From positions 137,001 to 201,000 of the forward strand of contig JACEFZ010015002.1 in the NCBI GenBank assembly GCA_014155875.1: DNA of 64,000 bases, written 5' to 3'. A program made the position numbers and the translations under genes. This DNA comes from Cepaea nemoralis (taxonomy: Eukaryota > Mollusca > Gastropoda > Stylommatophora > Helicidae). The notes below the pieces were generated by a model. It was not told the DNA's origin and did not search any database. It saw nothing but the letters and a program-made list of their open reading frames with translations. How positions within the stretch are numbered: the stretch's first letter is position 1; every line of letters starts with the position of its first letter. Below are positions 1 to 11,289 of the stretch, one piece after another.

Positions 1-295
1 TTAGTTGTTCCTTGTCCACCATAGAATGTAGATGTCCCTCAATCTTGTTTAGTTGTTCCTTGTCAACCACTGGATGTAGATGCCCCTTAGTCTTGTTTAG
101 TTATTCCTTGTCCACTATAGAATGTAGATATCCCATAATCCTGTTTAGTTGTTCCTTGTCCACCACAGGATGTGTATGTCCCTTAGTCTTGTTTAGTTGT
201 TCCTTGTCCACTGAAGGATGTAGAAGTCCTTTAGTCTTGTTTAGGTGTTCCATGTCCACCATAGGATGTAGATGTCCCTTAGTCTTGTTTAGTTT
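1..295. repeat. 48-bp minisatellite, about six copies
   Basis: A 48-bp unit beginning ttagttgttccttgtc recurs from base 1, with unit starts at 1, 49 and 97, and decays into unique sequence after about 295. The left end is cut by the window. Because 48 is a multiple of three, the + frame stays open for about 109 codons as a 16-residue repeat. It has no flanking gene structure, and I treat it as non-coding intronic sequence. Confidence 0.9.
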
Positions 296-416
296 TAGTC
301 CTTTAAACCAGAATAACTATAATCTAAAATTGTGTTACTGATTGCCTGCCATGAGCCGATATGTCGGTGCAATGGAACCACTCTGGACTGCCGCGAGCCA
401 ATATGTCGGCCTAGTA
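296..416. other. Spacer with a duplicated short motif
   Basis: A motif of the form gagcc(g/a)atatgtcggy occurs at about 353-370 and again at about 395-410. It may be the outer end of the inverted-repeat element that starts near 417. I see no reading frame. Confidence 0.35.
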
Positions 417-1515
417 TTGACAGTGCGTTATTTGTTTCATTTCTCTTAGTGTCCTCAATTTTTAGTGCCCGCTAAATGAAAATTTACACACAGAAAAGAT
501 ATGCCCTTTGAAGATTATCAGACAAGACACACAGATTCATTGTTTTTTAGGACAAAAGAATTGTTTAAGTGGTTTGTTTTTGTTATTTTAGAAATGCCAA
601 CACCCTCTGGTTCTCGACCTTGCATATTTACATTAGATTATAGTTGTAAGCAATGTTAGATTATAGTTATTATGATTCAAAGGACATTGTGAAAGATTCT
701 AAACTTATAGCACGTGGTTAATGTGGTTATTCAGTTAAAATAAATTATTTAGCAGGTGGTCATAATGGAAAACAAAACTAACAGTGAAAGTTGGTCATCA
801 TATGAGGGCACATGATGAATTGTGCTTGTTCTAATTCTACACTTGCGACCCAAAGTCTGCTTTGCATTCTATCACAATTAAGCTTAGCAGTATTGTAAGT
901 AACAGTAAACAGAAATGTGTATGTATTAATTGTCAATCTATTTAGAACAAATCTACCTAGTTTTTTCTTGATTTTCTCAATTTTGTGTGAAAATAGCATG
1001 CTGATAAATGTACAGTTATAATTATTTTTGGATGGTTTTCATAATTGTCACCCCTTTTTTATTACAAAACCTATCATTATTGTTATAGTATTTCTAACCT
1101 CTCACATAATTATTAACACTGTCATGTTATTTGTACAATCTCCTTTAATTTGATATATAATACAATATATCTGCTGCAATTTTGACCATTTATACATCAT
1201 TATTGTGACAAACTCCTATTCCCATTTTCTGCCATTAAATTTTGTTTTGTCCAAACCCACTTTTTTGTTTGGCAGTGAATCAGTTAAAACTATAATCTAG
1301 TGTAAATATGCGAAGTCGAGAACCATAAGGTATTGTCATTTCTAAATAATAAAAACAAACCACTTTCGTTAGATAGATTTGTCGTTAAAAACGATAAATC
1401 CGCACGACTTGTGTGATATTGTTCGAAGGGTATATCTTTTCTGTGTACATTTATATTTACCGGGCACTAAAAATTGCGGAAAATAAGAGAAATGAAACAT
1501 GTAACGCACTGTCAA
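417..1515. mobile_element. Diverged inverted-repeat (foldback/MITE-like) element
   Basis: The segment 417-643 matches the reverse complement of 1287-1515 with scattered substitutions and indels. Shared blocks include ttgacagtgcgtta, tttttagtgccc, acagaaaagatat, agtggtttgtttt and ttctcgac. The centre (about 644-1286) is AT-rich and has no useful reading frame. The arms of about 228 bp around a 640-bp centre fit a decayed non-autonomous DNA transposon. No target duplication or superfamily signature is clear. Confidence 0.6.
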
Positions 1516-1811
1516 TTATGAAGAATAAGAAGGAGAAAGAATAGTATTTGAAGGCATGGCTCCTAGAAAATGAAGCAGTTGTTGTTGGACACATTTGTGG
1601 ACACAGGGCATTAGACCTTCAGACCTTGGCTGTGATGAGGGCAGTTCTGCTAAGGACCTGCCACAGAATGCCGATGATGGAGATGATTGTCTGATGAATT
1701 AAAAACATAATGAACTGAAAATTAATGATAAGTTTCTACAACACGATATTTATTAAAGGTGCTCTTCAATTTAGGAAGTGAACATTGGTTATCTCATGTC
1801 CTTTATTTCAG
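1516..1811. other. Intron sequence, nothing recognised
   Basis: Unique sequence between the inverted-repeat element and the first visible exon. It ends in a pyrimidine-rich tract and TTTCAG at 1806-1811, the splice acceptor of the next exon. I see no repeat or reading frame. Confidence 0.5.
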
Positions 1812-1886
1812 AAATGGAGCTGCACTTTTAACTTTGACCTTGGGGATGCTGCATGATGTGGACGCGATTATGACCAATGCCTTACA
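1812..1886 (+). CDS. TXNDC16: TXNDC16-like exon a
   Basis: The acceptor TTTCAG ends at 1811 and the donor GTATGT starts at 1887. The first base completes a codon from an exon upstream of the window's visible structure. The frame then reads NGAALLTLTLGMLHDVDAIM and ends with two bases (ca) of a split codon. The other two frames do not give a coherent fit. This exon pairs with exon b, whose first base gives CAA (Gln). Confidence 0.75.
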
Positions 1887-4800
1887 GTATGTATTTCTGT
1901 TTTGTTTATAGACTGATGTATCAATTCACAACAATGTTTTCTCGTATTGAATTTGAATAACGAAAACACAAACTATAGATTATATAATTTATTTCCTGGC
2001 ATATTTTGCTGCAAATCTGATAGTAGCAAACTCTTTATTTCCGCACAAAGATATACACAAAGTCACGTGGAACTCGCCTGATAGCATCACAAAAAATCAG
2101 ATAGACCATTTTTGCATTAATGCCAAATTCCGTTCATCAGTACAAGACGTCAGAGCCTACAGAGGTGCAGATGCTGGCAGTGATCACAATCTCTGCATTG
2201 CCAAACTAAAAATAAAGCTCAAGACTCTGCACAGATCACCCAGAATTAAGAAAATAAACTCACAGTCCCTACTGACTAAAGAACACCAACTCGCATTCAA
2301 TTCAGAGGTACAAAGCATCTATGCTAACAAAGAAAGTATATCGAGCAGTGCGAATATTAAAAACAACACTGAAGAAAATTGGAATTTCCTAAAAACTACC
2401 TTGCTAAATGCTGCAACAAACACAGTCGGCTACGTACAAAGACAGAAGAAGAAGTGGCTAAGCGATAACACCTGGACGAAGATACAAGAAAGAAAACAAG
2501 CAAAACTAACACTTCTTTCTGCAAAAGACACATCTACATATGAAACCCATAAGCAAAAGTACTCTATGTTGGATAAAGAGGTGAAATCAAGCGCACGAAA
2601 AGACAAACAGAACTTTATTCACAGCCTGGCCTCCGACGCCGAATCAGCTGCCAGAACTGGAAACAACAGAGCCGTATTCCATATCATGAAGCAACTATGC
2701 AATCACTCACCTACACCAAATATACCCATCAAAGACAAACAAGGCAATCAACTGTTATCCGATGACCTTCAAAAGCAACGATGGGCAGAACATTTCAAAG
2801 AAATATTAAATAGACCGCAGCCTGACACTGTTCCGAACCTGGATGGAGAAATTACTATGCCCCCACTGGATGCCTCCTGCGAGTCATTCACCATGGAAGA
2901 GATTAAAGCAGCCACCAAAAAATTGAAGAACAACAAAGCTGTTGGTGAAGATGAAATCTCAGGAGAAATGCTCAAAGCAGCAGATGAGAACACCTTACAA
3001 CGTTTGTTACAGCTGATCAATGAAATCTGGCAAAGCGAATCCCCACCACAACAGTGGAAAGATGGTGTAATTTTCAAACTGCCTAAAAAGGGCGATATGT
3101 CTGATTGCAATAATTGGCGTGGTATCACTCTATTGTCAGTACCAGGAAAACTTTTTTGTAGCATGTTACTTGAGAGATTGAAAAAGGCGATAGATGAAAG
3201 GCTCAGAGAAGAACAAGCAGGCTTCAGACCAAAACGGTCATGCATAGACCACATTTTCACCCTCAGAATAATCATTGAAGACTCCGTAGAATTCCAGTCG
3301 AAATTAATCACAAACTTTGTCGACTTTCAAAAAGCCTTCGACAGCATCCACCGTCCTTCACTTTGGAATCTACTTAACATCTATGGTTTTCCTACCAAAT
3401 ATACCAACGTCATAAAATCTTTCTACAAAGAGACACGTTGCTGCGTAAGAACAGAAACAGGCAACTCTGACTGGTTCTCAGTCGAAACAGGAGTGAAACA
3501 GGGTTGTGTCTTATCACCGATGCTTTTTGGAATAGCTATCGATTGGGTCATGCGCAAATGCACAAGCAACACAAATATGGGTATATATTGGGTTGACAAA
3601 ATTCTAGAAGACCTGGACTTTGCCGACGACATAGTGCTTTTGAGTTCAGCACATCCGGATGCTCAAGAGAAAATAAACCACCTCCAAAATGTTTCAGGGC
3701 AAATTGGTCTCCAAATTAACACCACAAAAACAAAGACTATTGATCTTACCAACAGTTCAGATGAGACCAAATTGAACAGCTACGTTCTTGAAAAAGTCAA
3801 CAGCTTCACATACCTAGGAAGCAAAATGACATCCACAGGGGACTCAACACCAGAAATATCAACTAGAATCGCACTGGCATCTAGTGCCTTCAACAAACTG
3901 TCAAACATCTGGAAGTCAAAGACACTCAGCAAACACACAAAACTTAAAATCTTCAACTCTTGTGTGATTCCAGTGTTAACGTATGGATGTGAAAGTTGGA
4001 AATCAACGGTAGCTTTAGATAAAAAATTAGACAATTTTGAGAACAAATGTCTTAGAAGACTTCTAAACATCCACTGGACAGACTTCAGAACCAATTCGCA
4101 AATAAGACAAGAGACTAAGCAAGATACAGTATCCAATTTCATAAGAAGACGCCGTTGGAACTACATAGGCCATGTACTCAGAATGGACAAGACAAGACTC
4201 CCCTACCAAGCCCTCATATGGTCACCGGTAGGGAAAAGAAAACGGGGAAGACCAAGAGAGACCCTGCGTAGAACCATCATTAGAGAAGGCTCATTCAATG
4301 GCCAAGTAAATATCCAAGATCTACAGCAGATAGCAGCGAACCGCCAGGCATGGAGAGACAGGACTTCTGCCCTATGCGCCGCCTTAGGCTCAAGAGGAAA
4401 GACTAACTAACTAACTATATTTTGATGCATATTTAGCAGTAAAAGAACCTGTCCATCTGTATGCCAAATCCAGTTATATTTATCAATTTACATGCAAGTG
4501 CCAGTCTACCTACATTGGTAGAACAGAGAGGTAGTTGAATAACAGGGTGGTTGAACACATACCCAATTGGATTGACAGAATAATAAACACAGAATTTAAG
4601 AACCTGGCAAGCCTACACACCACAAATCTCCTACGTTGTTGACTGAACAACTCATTTTGGAAACTGGTCAGGTGATTGATAAGGATGGTGCATTTCTTGT
4701 GTTGTTTAACACACAACATGGTTGTATGTTAAAGCTTGCAGAAGCAATCGTCATTCACTTACAGAAATCAACTTTGTGCAAAAAATAAAGACACAATAGT

Positions 4801-7800
4801 CAGTTTAAAATTACCGTGGTAGACAATTCAATTTACTGTGTGAATATGTACGGCATATTTAAGCTTCAAGGATTTGTCTACTTACTTTATGTATCCTCTT
4901 TCCACATAGCAGACAGCCAAAAGCATCACACAGAGCATGGACTCTGTGTCTCTAGCGACAACCTCAGGGGTCTCCAATACAGTTGTGCTCATGAACTGAA
5001 GGATGATCACTTTGCCATGGAGATCTCTTTTACTGAGACACACCTGATGGCAGCAGAAGTGTGGTTTCTGAGGGAAATGTGGGAAAGACAGAATTGTAAT
5101 TGAGTCAGTTCTTCATACACCAGATGACAGCTGCAAATTGATTAGAGACATTAGATATAGTGTCACTATTGTTTGGGGTGGTTTTATGATGAAATAATTA
5201 ACTTCAAAACTTAGTGAAAACTGCCCAACTTGATGAGAAAAAAATGGCAGAAGAAAGATGAAGAGTTGAATACCTTGATGGCTTGGCAACATGGCATAAC
5301 TAGTACAGATTTTGTCACAGATTTTATCCAGGATTGGTGAACATGGGAAATAGTGAACCATGATCGCACGCACTTGTCTGTCTGTCTGCCTGTCTGCCTG
5401 CCTGTCTGTCTGCCTGGACACTCATTAACAACCTAATGATAGTACAACTAGAAAGTTCCTTCTATGGAACACACAGGGCACATGACATAGAGAGAGAGAT
5501 CTTAAAACACGCGGAGATGGGAATTAGAGACAAAGATGAATACTATGGTAAGAACATGGAAGGAATTACAGGAGTTGGTAACAGATAGGAGGACTGGGTG
5601 TGAGTTGGTTGAGTGGTAACAGATAGGAGGACTGGGTGTGAGTTGGTTGAGTGGTAACAGATAGGAGGACTGGGTGTGAGTTGGTTGAGTGGTAACAGAT
5701 AGGAGGACTGGGTGTGAGTTGGTTGAGTGGTAACAGATAGGAGGACTGGGTGTGAGTTGGTTGAGTGGTAACAGATAGGAGGACTGGGTGTGAGTTGGTT
5801 GAGTGGTAACAGATAGGAGGACTTGGTGTGAGTTGGTTGAGTGGTAACAGATAGGAGGACTGGGTGTGAGTTGGTTGAGTGGTAACAGATAGGAGGGCTG
5901 GGTGTGAGTTTCTTGAGTGGTAACAGATAGGAGGGCTGGGTGTGAGTTTGTTGAGTTGGTAACAGATAGGAGGACTGGGTGTGAGTTTGTTGAGTTGGTA
6001 ACAGATAGGAGGACTGGGTGTGAGTTGGTTGAGTGGTAACAGATAGGAGGACTGGGTGTGAGTTGGTTGAGTGGTAACAGATAGGAGGACTGGGTGTGAG
6101 TTGGTTGAGTGGTAACAGATAGGAGGACTGGGTGTGAGTTGGTTGAGTGGTAACAGATAGGAGGGCTGGGTGTGAGTTTCTTGAGTGGTAACAGATAGGA
6201 GGGCTGGGTGTGAGTTGGTTGAGTGGTAACAGATAGGAGGGCTGGGTGTGAGTTTCTTGAGTGGTAACAGATAGGAGGACTGGGTGTGAGTTGGTTGAGT
6301 GGTAACAGATAGGAGGACTGGGTGTGAGTTGGTTGAGTGGTAACAGATAGGAGGGCTGGGTGTGAGTTTCTTGAGTGGTAACAGATAGGAGGGCTGGGTG
6401 TGAGTTGGTTGAGTGGTAACAGATAGGAGGACTGGGTGTGAGTTGGTTGAGTGGTAACAGATAGGAGGGCTGGGTGTGAGTTTCTTGAGTGGTAACAGAT
6501 AGGAGGGCTGGGTGTGAGTTGGTTGAGTGGTAACAGATAGGAGGGCTGGGTGTGAGTTTCTTGAGTGGTAACAGATAGGAGGGCTGGGTGTGAGTTGGTT
6601 GAGTGGTAACAGATAGGAGGACTGGGTGTGAGTTGGTTGAGTGGTAACAGATAGGAGGGCTGGGTGTGAGTTTCTTGAGTGGTAACAGATAGGAGGGCTG
6701 GGTGTGAGTTGGTTGAGTGGTAACAGATAGGAGGACTGGGTGTGAGTTGGTTGAGTGGTAACAGATAGGAGGGCTGGGTGTGAGTTTCTTGAGTGGTAAC
6801 AGATAGGAGGGCTGGGTGTGAGTTGGTTGAGTGGTAACAGATAGGAGGACTGGGTGTGAGTTGGTTGAGTGGTAACAGATAGGAGGGCTGGGTGTGAGTT
6901 GGTTGAGTGGTAACAGATAGGAGGGCTGGGTGTGAGTTTCTTGAGTGGTAACAGATAGGAGGGCTGGGTGTGAGTTTCTTGAGTGGTAACAGATAGGAGG
7001 ACTGGGTGTGAGTTTGTTGAGTGGTAACAGATAGGAGGACTGGGTGTGAGTTTGTTGAGTGGTAACAGATAGGAGGACTGGGTGTGAGTTTGTTGAGTGG
7101 TAACAGATAGGAGGACTGGGTGTGAGTTTGTTGAGTGGTAACAGATAGGAGGACTGGGTGTGAGTTTGTTGAGTGGTAACAGATAGGAGGACTGGGTGTG
7201 AGTTGGTTGAGTGGTAACAGATAGGAGGACTGGGTGTGAGTTGGTTGAGTGGTAACAGATAGGAGGACTGGGTGTGAGTTGGTTGAGTGGTAACAGATAG
7301 GAGGGCTGGGTGTGAGTTTCTTGAGTGGTAACAGATAGGAGGGCTGGGTGTGAGTTGGTTGAGTGGTAACAGATAGGAGGACTGGGTGTGAGTTGGTTGA
7401 GTGGTAACAGATAGGAGGGCTGGGTGTGAGTTTCTTGAGTGGTAACAGATAGGAGGGCTGGGTGTGAGTTGGTTGAGTGGTAACAGATAGGAGGACTGGG
7501 TGTGAGTTGGTTGAGTGGTAACAGATAGGAGGGCTGGGTGTGAGTTTCTTGAGTGGTAACAGAGAGGAGGGCTGGGTGTGAGTTGGTTGAGTGGTAACAG
7601 ATAGGAGGACTGGGTGTGAGTTGGTTGAGTGGTAACAGATAGGAGGGCTGGGTGTGAGTTGGTTGAGTGGTAACAGATAGGAGGGCTGGGTGTGAGTTTC
7701 TTGAGTGGTAACAGATAGGAGGGCTGGGTGTGAGTTTCTTGAGTGGTAACAGATAGGAGGACTGGGTGTGAGTTTGTTGAGTGGTAACAGATAGGAGGAC

Positions 7801-9641
7801 TGGGTGTGAGTTTGTTGAGTGGTAACAGATAGGAGGACTGGGTGTGAGTTTGTTGAGTGGTAACAGATAGGAGGACTGGGTGTGAGTTTGTTGAGTGGTA
7901 ACAGATAGGAGGACTGGGTGTGAGTTTGTTGAGTGGTAACAGATAGGAGGACTGGGTGTGAGTTGGTTGAGTGGTAACAGATAGGAGGACTGGGTGTGAG
8001 TTTCTTGAGGGGCAATGTTACATGTGCAGACAATGGGCAGTAGAAAGAGAAGGATCGGGGTCAAACCAAGCATCATAAAATAGGAACAGATGATGTTTAC
8101 GATTTTCGGGGAAATGTCTGGGAAGAACATGTGGCCAGTAATGGGACAGGGGGAGTCTCTGTGGTGTAGTAGCCAGGTGCTCAGCTGCTAGTCTGGAGGT
8201 CATGGACTCGAATCTGTATCAGGGTGGGTTTTTAAAACTGACCAGGGTCCCAGATTGACCCAGGTGAAAATGGGTACCAGGAAGTCAAGGCAACCACATA
8301 ATCCATCAACATCATGTGCCATGCCAATAAGCATGGGCGGTCTTGCTTCACCATCTCACTCGATCACCAGCTCTGTGTTCATGTCTTGACCATACCATGT
8401 AGCCAAGCCTTCCTGGTATTTACTTCTCTGCCTTCCCCTTATTCTTTTGCCCTCAATCTTGCCAGTTGTCACTAAGTTCTCCAAAGTATTCTATGAAATT
8501 GCAAAACATGACTTTCTTGACATCTGTAAAGAAGGTAGTTTGCCACTGCTTCTTAGCAGTGGCCATACTGGTCAATGACCATAGCCATTGTCTCCCAGAA
8601 ATAAAAAGAGATCCTCTTCCTACCGTCGTGAAATTGGAGACCATAACCTACAACTATCAGTCAGCTGCTCTTCAACTTCATCCACCACCTGCACCCTGGC
8701 TTTACGTAACACTGATTGGGAAGCTAAATAGGTACTCCACCTTGCCCAATGGTGTCCTATAGACTAACAGAGGGAAGGAGGCACCTTACTTCTCCTTTGA
8801 TAAGGAATACCCCGACCCCACCACCCACCATTTTTTTGACATTATCCATCGAATGCCAATTAGTTTATAGAAATATGGGTTTAGCATCTTATACCCAAAG
8901 TGGCAGTGGCATATGAAAGAATTCTTTTTTAACGCTTCACACCCCAATAACATTATTTATCACTGCCTTGGCCTTTCTGTAATGGTATGTAATAGGTTTT
9001 ATATTAGGTTTTGAGAAGAGAAAGGTAACAGAACTCTTTTGTTGTTGAAAATAGTGTTTTTTCTCTTATTGTAGATTTTCCACCTTGTGTGTGTTTTTAA
9101 TGGTAATAATCAATATTTATTTCTCGTTCTTACTGTAGATTTTCCACCTTGTGTGCGTTTTTAATGGTAATAATCAATATTGATTTCTCATTCTTACTGT
9201 AGATTTTCCACCTTGTGTGTGTTTTTAATTGTAAGAAGCAATATTTATTTCTCGTTCTTACTGTAGATTTTCCACCTTGTGTGCGTTTTTTAAATTTGTA
9301 ATAATCAATATTTATTTCTCATTCTTACTGTAGATTTTGCATCTTGTGTTTTTTTTTCCATTGTAATAATCAATATTTATTTCTCATTGCTTCTTATCTC
9401 ATTGCTGCAAATAGACTTATCCTTTTGCACCAAGTACCAATTATCCAGACTGAGCTGGAATTACAAGAATTGCAGAGAGATGCACTCGGCCGGCGGGACA
9501 TTTTGTTTGCATACCCTGCAAAGTTTGGAAATGAAGGTTAAGTCTGTGTTTGAATGTCTGTGTTTTGTTAATTCCTTTTGAATTTTTCTGTTCTTGCACA
9601 TATTCATTTTTCTAGATTTGTGTGTGGTGTGTGAGTGTGTG

Positions 9642-9678
<37 letters not shown>

Positions 9679-11088
9679 GAAATGAGAGAAGGCAAGAGAA
9701 ACAGAGAGTGAGAGGGAGGGATAGAGAAAAGGACAGAAAGGGAGGGAGAGAAAAAGAGAGAGAGCATACACTTATGAGAGAGAGAGAGAGAGAGAGCATA
9801 CAGTTATATGAGAGAGAGAGAGCATTCAATTATGAGAGAGAAAGCATACAATTGTGGGAGAGAGTATTCAATTATGAGAGAGAGAGAGCAAAGGATTATG
9901 AGAGAGAGCATTCATTTATGAGAGAGAGGGAGAGCATTCATTTAAGAGAGAGAGCATACAGTTATGAGAGGGAAGGAGAGAGAGCATACAGCTAAGAGAG
10001 AGAGAGAGCATACAATTATGAGAGAGAGAGAGAGCATAATTATGAGAGAAAGAAAGAGAGAGCATACAGTTATGAGAGAAAGAAAGAAAGAAAGCATACA
10101 ATTATGAAAGAGAATATAATTATGAGAGAAATAAAGAGAGAGAGCATACAGTTATGAGAGAAAAACAGAGAGAGATCATACAATTATAAGAGAGGAAGAA
10201 AGAGAGAGCATACATTTATGAGAGAGAATACAATCATGAGAGAACATAATTATAAGAGAAAGAAAGAGAGAACATACAGTTATTAGAGAATGAAAAAGAG
10301 AGAAAGTGCATACAATTATGAGAGAGAACATAAAATGAGAGAAAGAGAGAACATACAATTATGAGAGAAAGAGAGAACATACAATTATGAGAGAAAGAGA
10401 GAACATACAATTATGAGAGAAAGAGAGAACATACAATTATGAGAGAAAGAGAGAACATACAATTATGAGAGAAAGAGAGAACATACAATTATGAGAGAAA
10501 GAGGGAGAGAGAGAGCATGGAATTATATGTGTGCTTATAAGCAGTAACTTCCATACAAGTATGACTCATCATCATCATGTGCCATACCAATAGGCATTCT
10601 TTCCATTGCAAAATCATCATTCATCTCTTTATACATCTATTCATGTAGCCATTTGTATGACATCTTTGGTCACATTTAATATTTTCAGATCATCGGATTT
10701 TTCTGGAGGTAGCTCACACATTCCATGACCACTTTCAGTTTGCATTGACTACAGATGTCAAGGTCACAAAGAGCCTGAGGTGAGCTGATGTTATCCGATT
10801 TAAAAATCAATAATATGGCATTAAATTGTTTGGCTGTCTGACAAACAATTTCTCTTCCCATATATCTCAGCTGCTGTCTGTTTGTTAATTTGTCTGTTGA
10901 TTTGTCTGTGTGTCATGTCTGTTGATTTTCTGTCTGTCAGTGTGTCTGTTGGTCTGTCTGTCTGCCTGTTGATTTTTCTGTCTGTATGTCAGTGTGTTGT
11001 TTATCTGTCTGTCTGTTTATCTGTCTGTCTGTCCATCCATCTGTCTGTCTGTCCCCTTCTCTATCACTTACCAGACAACTCCCTGCAA

Positions 11089-11174
<86 letters not shown>

Positions 11175-11215
11175 CCCTTCTCTATCACCTTTCCTTGCCA
11201 GACAACTCCCAGCAA

Positions 11216-11289
<74 letters not shown>

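Noticed and set aside
2769..4142. Minus-strand frames inside the LINE
   Set aside because: Shadows of the LINE coding frame, with no domains.
5502..8130. Two overlapping minus-strand frames of 843 and 854 codons
   Set aside because: Both are translations of the 38-bp minisatellite in rotating frames. There is no start context, domain or splice evidence.
9594..10358. Arg/Glu-rich and Ser/Leu-rich frames
   Set aside because: Low-complexity (GA)n and its complement. No other coding evidence.
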